A stretch of DNA of 5,289 nt from Chryseobacterium sp. UBA6632 (GTDB lineage Bacteria; Bacteroidota; Bacteroidia; Flavobacteriales; Weeksellaceae), in assembly GCA_002455915.1 (NCBI GenBank), contig DKLU01000269.1, forward strand, positions 1-5,289. Reading direction: 5' to 3'. Shown in pieces: positions 1 to 4,639 of the stretch. The position numbers and the translations under genes are program-made. Below the pieces are notes generated by a model. That model made no database searches. It was not told where the DNA came from and saw nothing but the letters and a program-made list of their open reading frames with translations. The stretch's first letter is position 1; the number at the start of each line of letters is the position of its first letter.

Positions 1-140
1 TCTTCCGACCAAGACTAGCGAAGCCGCCGAGCCGAAACTCAGAAAATAGCGAGTGCGGAAAGCGGGAAATAGCTTCTAAAAAAATAGGGAGTTTGAGAAA
101 ATTTGCCTTCGCCCATTCATATTTATACTTCTTCTAAATT
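1..140. other. Gene-free left edge, G+C-richer segment, possible dispersed repeat or gene remnant
   Basis: I recognise no gene here. The first ~75 bases are visibly richer in G+C than the AT-rich remainder. They contain short complementary pieces (GAAGC at 20-24 with GCTTC at 72-76, CCG at 32-34 with CGG at 56-58, ACTC at 37-40 with GAGT at 51-54) that could nest into an imperfect hairpin. The third forward frame stays open from the window edge to a TAA at 138-140 but gives an arginine-, serine- and lysine-rich peptide without a family resemblance I can name. It could be the tail of a gene entering from the left, an intergenic repeat copy, or a small structured RNA. Nothing visible decides between these. 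Confidence 0.3.
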
Positions 141-149
141 AAGTCTCAA

Positions 150-182
150 TTTATCAATGAGAAAGGGAATTTGTTACATTTG
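150..182 (+). promoter_or_regulatory. Putative Bacteroidota-type promoter for the two cytochrome lipoprotein genes
   Basis: TACATTTG at 175-182 matches the -7 consensus TAnnTTTG used by the primary sigma factor of Bacteroidota. A weak -33 candidate, TTTA (consensus TTTG), lies at 150-153, 21 bases upstream. Transcription would begin a few bases after 182 and leave a leader of roughly 15 bases before the ATG at 204. A TTG at 171 in frame with the first gene lies upstream of this element, so it should not be on the message. That supports the ATG at 204. The -7 match is good and the -33 match is poor. Confidence 0.5.
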
Positions 183-203
183 TTATCAATCAAAATAAGA
201 AAC

Positions 204-497
204 ATGAAAAAGATAATCGCTGTAGCATCATTTACAGCTGTTTTATTAGCATCTTGTACATCAAAATCATCTACCCCGACAGCTCCGATAGGATCTGCAA
301 CGTCTACAGCCGAGCAAATAGCACAAGGAAAAACGATTTTCGAAAACTCTTGTGGCAGATGTCATAAATTACCCGATCCAATGGCTCACACTTCGGTACA
401 ATGGGTAGGTATCATGAATTCGATGGCTCCGAAGGCTAAACTTACGGATGAGCAACATCAATGGGTTTATGATTATGTTGTTTCTGTGAAGAAATAA
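204..497 (+). CDS. Small mono-haem c-type cytochrome lipoprotein (copy 1)
   Basis: This is a 97-residue exported lipoprotein predicted to carry one covalently bound haem and act in periplasmic electron transfer. Residues 1-17 form a signal peptide (MKK, hydrophobic core, LASC lipobox) with Cys18 as the lipidated residue. A Ser/Thr/Pro-rich linker runs to about residue 36. The haem-binding CGRCH is at 50-54, and Met74 in the SMAPKAKLT stretch is the likely sixth ligand. The residues after Cys18 are not acidic, so the surface-export signal known in flavobacterial lipoproteins is not apparent and a periplasm-facing anchor is more likely. The start at 204 is chosen because the signal peptide begins there, directly after an A-rich stretch. 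The next gene, 21 bases downstream, is a duplicate and probably co-transcribed. The fold is class-I cytochrome-like at minimal length. The redox partner is unknown. Confidence 0.88.
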   Translation: MKKIIAVASFTAVLLASCTSKSSTPTAPIGSATSTAEQIAQGKTIFENSCGRCHKLPDPMAHTSVQWVGIMNSMAPKAKLTDEQHQWVYDYVVSVKK

Positions 498-518
498 ACC
501 TTTTCTAAAAATATTGTT

Positions 519-806
519 ATGAAAAAATTGATTTTAGGTATGATTATCGTGTCTGCGTTTATGGCTTCTTGCGGACCCAAAAGTGTGGCTGTCACCGGTC
601 CAAAGTATACCTCATCTGAACAAATCGCTCAGGGAAAAACTGTTTTTGAGAACTCTTGCAACAAGTGTCACAAGCTTCCTGATCCTGCAAAGCATGATGA
701 TCAGGGTTGGATAAAAACTTTAGCGAGAATGGCTCCTAAAGCTAAATTAACAGATGATCAGCATCAAATGGTTTATGATTATCTGATTTCTGCGAATAAG
801 AAATAA
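519..806 (+). CDS. Small mono-haem c-type cytochrome lipoprotein (copy 2)
   Basis: This 95-residue protein is a paralogue of the gene just upstream. Residues 1-17 are a signal peptide ending in a MASC lipobox with Cys18 lipidated. The haem motif CNKCH is at 47-51 and the probable Met ligand is Met71 in ARMAPKAKLT. The two copies share EQIAQGKT before the haem site, CHKLPDP across it, MAPKAKLTD at the Met-ligand loop and a C-terminal VYDY segment. They differ in the signal peptide, the linker and the stretch between the haem site and the Met loop, where this copy is more charged (AKHDDQGW). This suggests an old tandem duplication with the haem pocket conserved. No separate promoter is visible in the 21-base gap, so it is probably expressed with copy 1. 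A hairpin terminator begins 15 bases after the stop. Confidence 0.88.
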   Translation: MKKLILGMIIVSAFMASCGPKSVAVTGPKYTSSEQIAQGKTVFENSCNKCHKLPDPAKHDDQGWIKTLARMAPKAKLTDDQHQMVYDYLISANKK

Positions 807-821
807 TTTTTTAAATAATAT

Positions 822-858
822 AAAAGAAGGAGATTTATTTAACCTCCTTCTTTTTTTT
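822..858. terminator. Intrinsic terminator between convergent genes
   Basis: AAAAGAAGGAG (822-832) and CTCCTTCTTTT (844-854) form a perfect 11-bp stem around an 11-base loop. The + strand continues in T to 858, giving eight consecutive T from 851, so it is a good rho-independent terminator for the cytochrome genes. Read leftwards, the same stem ends in only four T and then an AT-rich stretch, so it is a weaker terminator for the - strand operon. The TTA complementary to the TAA stop of the TPR-like gene lies in the loop at 835-837, so that gene's last codons are part of the hairpin. Confidence 0.8.
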
Positions 859-1350
859 GGATTTTATTTTCTTTGGCATTTTAGATTTTACAAATTTCTT
901 ACGATCCTTTACTACATTCAAACTATATTCTGTGAAACAATACTTTGCAGATTCGTCCAGAAATTTCAATGCATTCTTTAAACTTCCTCTTTTTTCGGAA
1001 AGCAGGGATCTGTAAAACCATATTGTAGCCTTGTCAATCCCTTTAATTTTTAATGCATATTCGATTAATCTTGCCGCTTCATGAAAATCTTCGTTATCCA
1101 AAAGACATTTGATATAATACTGGGGAGTATTAAGATTATTGACATCATACAGCATGGCTTCTTCAAAATATAGCTTTGCTTTTTCGTAATCAGAAAGCAT
1201 TTCGCTGTAAACTCTTCCCGTCAAACAAAGGCTGTCTGCGTCTTCCGGGTCGTAAGACAACGCATAATTCAATGCTTCCAAACATTCCGGAAGACTATAA
1301 GGATAATTATCCAAAGCTTCGAAGTAATATTTATTTTTAGTTAAGGTCAT
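835..1350 (-). CDS. TPR-like helical repeat protein with lysine-rich tail
   Basis: This 171-residue protein has no signal peptide or membrane segment and is probably cytoplasmic. Residues about 20-137 read as helical hairpins of tetratricopeptide type. The clearest unit spans about 38-72 (LTGRVYSEM, then YEKAKLYFEEAM), with a further pair at about 89-137 (FHEAARLIEYAL, then LKNALKFLDESA). Such repeats usually mediate protein-protein contacts, but the binding partner is not visible. From about residue 150 the chain becomes strongly basic and ends in KSKKKKEVK, a tail that could contact RNA. The tail is encoded by the shared terminator hairpin, so its composition may partly reflect that constraint. 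The start codon overlaps the end of prfH by 14 bases, implying translational coupling and a likely link to the ribosome-rescue operon. It is the last gene of that operon. The TPR assignment is moderately secure and the function is unknown. Confidence 0.75.
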   Translation of the reverse strand: MTLTKNKYYFEALDNYPYSLPECLEALNYALSYDPEDADSLCLTGRVYSEMLSDYEKAKLYFEEAMLYDVNNLNTPQYYIKCLLDNEDFHEAARLIEYALKIKGIDKATIWFYRSLLSEKRGSLKNALKFLDESAKYCFTEYSLNVVKDRKKFVKSKMPKKIKSKKKKEVK

Positions 1351-2035
1351 TTTTGTAGTTTTTTAAATCGATTTTGAGTTGATTTCTCTGTTTTTTGAAA
1401 GATTTTTCCTGATAATTCTTTTTAAAATCTGTTCCGGAAAAAGTACGAACCGGATTTCCACGCTGAACATTCAGATGGTTGTTCCACGTTTCCTGCATTC
1501 TTTTTTGAAGTTGAATAATATTCTGTTCCAAAACCTTTTCCTTCAATCTTGTAATCGAAAGTTTCTTATTCTCCAATTGCGAACGTGAATCCTGCACGAA
1601 AACACTTTGCCCCGTCGGAATATGAGTCGCACGAACGGCTGTATTCACTTTATTCACATTCTGCCCGCCACTTCCCTGACTTCTTGTTGTCTGAAACTGA
1701 ATATCTTTTTCATCAAATTGAATCTTGTCCAAACCTTCAAGTTCAAAAACTCCAATAAACCAGTTGCTTCTTTTATGAAGTTTCCGGAAAGTACTTTTTC
1801 CTGTCCAGCAAATACTTCCCAACCATGTTTTTAAAAATTCATTTATATTTTTTGATTTTAAAAGCAACGTTACAGATTTCAAAGTCAGATTTTCATCTCC
1901 ATTTTCACGATGGATGATTTCATAGTCTATATTATTATTTTTTGCTTCCTCAAGGAATGTTTTCAGCACTTTGGCAACGACCCATTGGCATTCCAAAGGT
2001 CCTCTTCCTGAGGTTATTTGTATGAGTTTTTCCAT
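1337..2035 (-). CDS. prfH: Peptide chain release factor homologue PrfH
   Basis: PrfH is a class-I release-factor relative that keeps the peptidyl-tRNA hydrolysis domain but lacks the stop-codon-reading domain of RF1 and RF2. Known PrfH acts on ribosomes whose 16S rRNA decoding centre has been cut, freeing the nascent peptide before RtcB re-seals the rRNA. Seen here: the N-terminal QITSGRGPLECQWVVAKVL typical of PrfH (residues 6-24), the catalytic GGQ at 123-125 within RSQGSGGQNVNKVNTAVR, and the basic RSQLENKKLS segment at 151-160. The chain ends in a Lys/Asn-rich tail. The protein is 232 residues, somewhat longer than enterobacterial PrfH as I recall it, largely because of that C-terminal extension. 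The start matches the family N terminus and creates a 22-base overlap with the preceding zinc-ribbon gene. The 3' end overlaps the TPR gene by 14 bases. It is intact, with no frameshift, unlike the K-12 E. coli pseudogene. Confidence 0.95.
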   Translation of the reverse strand: MEKLIQITSGRGPLECQWVVAKVLKTFLEEAKNNNIDYEIIHRENGDENLTLKSVTLLLKSKNINEFLKTWLGSICWTGKSTFRKLHKRSNWFIGVFELEGLDKIQFDEKDIQFQTTRSQGSGGQNVNKVNTAVRATHIPTGQSVFVQDSRSQLENKKLSITRLKEKVLEQNIIQLQKRMQETWNNHLNVQRGNPVRTFSGTDFKKNYQEKSFKKQRNQLKIDLKNYKNDLN

Positions 2036-2601
2036 TTTTGTAAAATTTTTAAAATCGCCTCTCTGTTTTTGGCTTCTTTAATAAATGTTGGTAATCTTTC
2101 TACCATTCGCATTCGGTACGGTAATCTTGTTCTCAAGTCTGAGGAAACATAATTTTCCATTTCCAACAGATGTTCCCGATTTCTTGCCCAAAATAATTTT
2201 CCTTTAAAATCTTCCTGAAAATAATATCCACAACCAAAAATCGGGTCATGAATCAAGCCTTCTTCTTTTATTGAACTATTGAAATATTTCTCTGATTTTG
2301 GTTGAATTTGAAAAGAAGATTCACATTCATCACATTTTACAATAACATTCTTAGGTTTTTCTTTCAAATTACCTTGCTCGTAACGAATCGGATGCGCACA
2401 AACCGGACAATTTAACTTTACAAACACTTTGTAAACCACTAAATCCAATCCTTTTTTTCGCAAATCACAATGATTACACTCTAATGTTGCCGTTTTATAG
2501 CTATGTTCATTTTTTACAAGTGCATCTTCTCCGCAATCCGGACAGACTACGAGAATGCTTTCGTGGTAACCAAAATGTTCCTGTTTATATCTTTTTTTCA
2601 T
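2014..2601 (-). CDS. Double zinc-ribbon protein of unknown function
   Basis: This 195-residue cytoplasmic protein has two predicted four-cysteine zinc sites. The first uses CPDC (20-23) and CNHC (42-45), the second CPVC (65-68) and CDEC (90-93). The spacing (19-21 residues between the pairs) is that of rubredoxin-like or zinc-ribbon folds, which commonly bind nucleic acid or ribosomal partners. The C-terminal part lacks cysteine pairs and carries LFWARNREHLLEMENYV (136-152) and LPTFIKEAKNREAILKIL (170-187). From memory, this resembles the end of a widespread family of uncharacterised zinc-ribbon proteins in other phyla (LWAYN-EHL and LP-K-AKNR patterns). I cannot confirm that here. The start codon is one base after the TGA of the nucleotidyltransferase, and the 3' end overlaps prfH by 22 bases, so its output is probably coupled to both. 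A role in recognising damaged rRNA or ribosomes is an inference from position only. Confidence 0.85.
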   Translation of the reverse strand: MKKRYKQEHFGYHESILVVCPDCGEDALVKNEHSYKTATLECNHCDLRKKGLDLVVYKVFVKLNCPVCAHPIRYEQGNLKEKPKNVIVKCDECESSFQIQPKSEKYFNSSIKEEGLIHDPIFGCGYYFQEDFKGKLFWARNREHLLEMENYVSSDLRTRLPYRMRMVERLPTFIKEAKNREAILKILQKWKNSYK

Positions 2602-2602
2602 T

Positions 2603-3154
2603 TCAGTTTATTTTTGGCATTTCGCTTAATTTCGGATGACCAACCGGATCAATTCCTTTTTCCAATAATTCTTTTGCCGCCATTACTGCCCAACATTTAT
2701 CACTGGAATGGATATTTCTGTAAAACGAAAGCAAAACATCAGGCTTCACCACCGTAAATCCGTTTGCTTCGACAGTTTCCAGATCGTTTTTCTCAAAGAA
2801 ATCAATCGTAATTCTGTGAAATTTTCCGTTTTCCATTTCAATTGTTTTCTCATATCTGCGAAAATTTTCTTCGCTTGGAAGATGATCGTATCTCGTCCAG
2901 ACTTTCTGAAAATCTTCCTGCTGAAGAATTATAACAACCTCAGCTACATTCTCTTTCTTTACAAAAACATCAATATCCTTGTGGTCATGAGCGTGTTTGT
3001 ATTCCGTATGTCCGATTTCAGACATAAAATGCCACGCCCAACCTCCTGAAATGATTATTTTATTTTTTAATTTTTCTAAAATTTCCAGTCCGTGCTGAAT
3101 CCTAAATTCCGGCCAGACTTCACCGTATCTTTTTATGTTATGTGGTGCTCCCAT
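2603..3154 (-). CDS. Polymerase-beta-fold nucleotidyltransferase, operon-associated
   Basis: This 183-residue predicted nucleotidyltransferase has the full catalytic signature of the polymerase-beta superfamily: GGW at 37-39, the metal-binding pair D60 and D62 in HKDIDVFV, and a third acidic residue D118 in RITIDFF. The GGWAWHF and HDHKDID context recalls small antibiotic nucleotidyltransferases (ANT(2'')- and Lnu-type) and related uncharacterised enzymes. The C-terminal helices (KPDVLLSFYR, then WAVMAAKELLEKGIDP) fit that group. The substrate cannot be told from sequence. It sits between rtcB and the zinc-ribbon gene, ending one base before the latter. Options are addition of nucleotides to a damaged RNA end, modification of a toxin or protein, or modification of a small molecule. 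The start at 3154 follows an A-rich stretch. In-frame ATGs at 3232 and 3208 would translate the intergenic repeat and are rejected. Confidence 0.85.
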   Translation of the reverse strand: MGAPHNIKRYGEVWPEFRIQHGLEILEKLKNKIIISGGWAWHFMSEIGHTEYKHAHDHKDIDVFVKKENVAEVVIILQQEDFQKVWTRYDHLPSEENFRRYEKTIEMENGKFHRITIDFFEKNDLETVEANGFTVVKPDVLLSFYRNIHSSDKCWAVMAAKELLEKGIDPVGHPKLSEMPKIN

Positions 3155-3168
3155 TTTTTTGATTTTCT

Positions 3169-3233
3169 GTTGATTGTTGACAGTTGATAGTTGCTGGTTA
3201 AAATCCATCAACCAACAACTATAACCTATCAAC
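3169..3233. repeat. Inverted arrays of degenerate heptamers forming a long hairpin
   Basis: Four GTTGNNN heptamers in register (GTTGATT, GTTGACA, GTTGATA, GTTGCTG; 3169-3196) face four heptamers on a NNNCAAC pattern (CATCAAC, CAACAAC, TATAACC, TATCAAC; 3206-3233; the third is degenerate). In the - strand message, 3187-3199 pairs fully with 3210-3222 and 3176-3183 with 3226-3233, counting one G-U pair in each block. A small internal loop (3184-3186) separates them and a 10-base apical loop sits at 3200-3209. The structure fills most of the 83-base gap between rtcB and the nucleotidyltransferase gene, starting 5 bases after the rtcB stop. No T tract follows on the - strand, so it is not a standard terminator. 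It could stabilise the rtcB 3' end or uncouple the two genes' expression. Confidence 0.75.
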
Positions 3234-3237
3234 CAAT

Positions 3238-4629
3238 TTATCTATCCATTCTCACAATTCGAGGTTGAAAAGTTCCGAGAATATCGACCAATTCACTTTG
3301 CGCGTTCATCACTTCGTTGATGTCTTTGTACGCCATTGGTGCTTCTTCCGCATTTCCGCCCATTAACGTTACATTTTTGAGTTTTAATTCTTTTTTGATG
3401 TCATTTTGGGTAAAAAGACTTCGGCATTCTCCTCTTGAATGCGCTCTTCCTGCGCCATGTGAAGCCGAATTCAAAGAATCCGGATTTCCTTTTCCGCGAA
3501 CGATGAAACCTTTTGCCGTCATTGAACCGGGAATCATTCCCAATTCATTTTCATTAGCTGGAGTAGCACCTTTTCTGTGAACAATCACTTCTTTTCCGTT
3601 GTGAATTTCTTTCCATGCGAAATTGTGGTGATTTTCGATTCTGGCTTTCACTCTTCCTCCGACCGCTTTCACCAATCTTCTGTGAATATCGTCGTGACAA
3701 GCCGAAGCGTAATCACCCGCTAAATTCATCGCCGTCCAATATTCCAATCCGAGGTGAGTGCTTAAATCCAGCCAGGCAAATTGTTGTGCTTCTTTCGGCA
3801 ACGGACATTGTTCTGTCGCCACTCTTGAATAGTATTGAGCGATTTCCGCACCCAATCCGCGCGAACCGCTGTGCGAAAGAATTCCGAGATATTTTCCTTT
3901 TGGAAGTCCGATTTGTTCGTCTTCTTCCGTGATTTCCACTTCTCCGAATTCCACAAAGTGATTTCCGCCACCGGAACTTCCCATTTGCTTGATGGCTTTT
4001 CCTTTTAATCTTCTTAAAATTGGAATTAAATCAAAAGTATCTCTATCGAAAATTTCATGATCGACGTGAGATTTATGTGTTTCATACATTCCGAACTTGG
4101 TATGTTCGGCAAGAGCTTTTTCGTATTTATCTCTCGCTCCGTCAAGATATGAAATAGGGGTATCCAAAATACTGAGGCTCATTCTGCAACCGATATCCAT
4201 CCCGACTCCGTAAGGAATTACAGCATTTTCTACAGCCAAAACACCACCAATTGGAAGTCCATAACCACTATGTGCATCGGGCATTAAAGCGCCTTGCGTT
4301 GAAATTGGAAGTTTCAAAGCGGTGTACAGCTGGTTTTTTGCTTCATCCGAAATTTGAGTTCCGAAAATATTAAAAGTCGCTCTGTTTGTATTAAGCATTC
4401 TTTTTTCAGTTTTCTTGGATGAAAGCAAAGCTTCTGCGATTTGTCCGAACGTTAAATCTTTTTCGAATTGTTCTGGATTTTGCAGAATTTCCTTTAAAAG
4501 AGATTTCACATGATGAATATTTTTCGTTGCAAAATTTCTTTTCATGACTTCCAAAGCGATATTTACACTCTGATTGTTTGGATAGCCTATTTTTAATATA
4601 TCTTTTCCTTTAAGTTTTAAATTTCCCAT
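3238..4629 (-). CDS. rtcB: RNA-splicing ligase RtcB family, PrfH-linked type
   Basis: RtcB is a Mn2+- and GTP-dependent ligase that joins a 2',3'-cyclic phosphate or 3'-phosphate RNA end to a 5'-OH through a guanylylated histidine. This 463-residue copy has the metal and catalytic set: D145 and C148 in GMDIGCRM, H224 in GGGNHFVE, H253 in LSHSGSRGLG, H335 in ENHHNF, and the guanylylation histidine H391 in SASHGAGR. MPDAHSGYGLPIGGVLA (116-132), HRKGATPA (351-358) and the C-terminal YKDI are further hallmarks. It is longer than the roughly 408-residue E. coli RtcB, mainly through about 70 extra N-terminal residues. The ATG at 4629 is preferred because it follows an A-rich stretch 10 bases after the upstream stop. 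The ATG at 4680 would overlap that gene by 41 bases. Linkage with prfH points to rRNA repair more than tRNA splicing. No archease gene is in the window. Confidence 0.96.
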   Translation of the reverse strand: MGNLKLKGKDILKIGYPNNQSVNIALEVMKRNFATKNIHHVKSLLKEILQNPEQFEKDLTFGQIAEALLSSKKTEKRMLNTNRATFNIFGTQISDEAKNQLYTALKLPISTQGALMPDAHSGYGLPIGGVLAVENAVIPYGVGMDIGCRMSLSILDTPISYLDGARDKYEKALAEHTKFGMYETHKSHVDHEIFDRDTFDLIPILRRLKGKAIKQMGSSGGGNHFVEFGEVEITEEDEQIGLPKGKYLGILSHSGSRGLGAEIAQYYSRVATEQCPLPKEAQQFAWLDLSTHLGLEYWTAMNLAGDYASACHDDIHRRLVKAVGGRVKARIENHHNFAWKEIHNGKEVIVHRKGATPANENELGMIPGSMTAKGFIVRGKGNPDSLNSASHGAGRAHSRGECRSLFTQNDIKKELKLKNVTLMGGNAEEAPMAYKDINEVMNAQSELVDILGTFQPRIVRMDR

Positions 4630-4639
4630 TGTTTTTGTT

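Noticed and set aside
144..162. Short palindrome TCTCA...TGAGA as an operator upstream of the cytochrome genes
   Set aside because: Five paired bases with a 9-base spacer in AT-rich DNA are expected by chance, and no regulator gene is nearby to support it.
171..203. TTG start at 171 for the first cytochrome gene
   Set aside because: It would put an extra 11 residues before a textbook lipoprotein signal peptide and lies upstream of the predicted -7 element, so it would not be transcribed.
1337..2035. prfH as an ordinary RF1 or RF2 gene or as a truncated pseudogene
   Set aside because: It lacks the stop-codon-recognition domain, has the PrfH N-terminal signature, and the frame is intact with a GGQ motif at the expected place.
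3155..3232. Upstream ATG starts (3232 and 3208) for the nucleotidyltransferase
   Set aside because: They would translate the heptamer repeat into low-complexity sequence. The ATG at 3154 has the A-rich leader typical of these genes.
3169..3233. CRISPR array or rho-independent terminator in the rtcB to nucleotidyltransferase gap
   Set aside because: The units are only 7 bases and have no spacers, so it is not CRISPR. No T tract follows the hairpin on the transcribed strand, so it is not a standard terminator.
3317..3971. Open frames opposite or out of frame with rtcB (also at 1379-1834 and 2708-3049)
   Set aside because: They mirror strongly conserved coding frames on the - strand, show no family motifs of their own and have no promoter or leader context.
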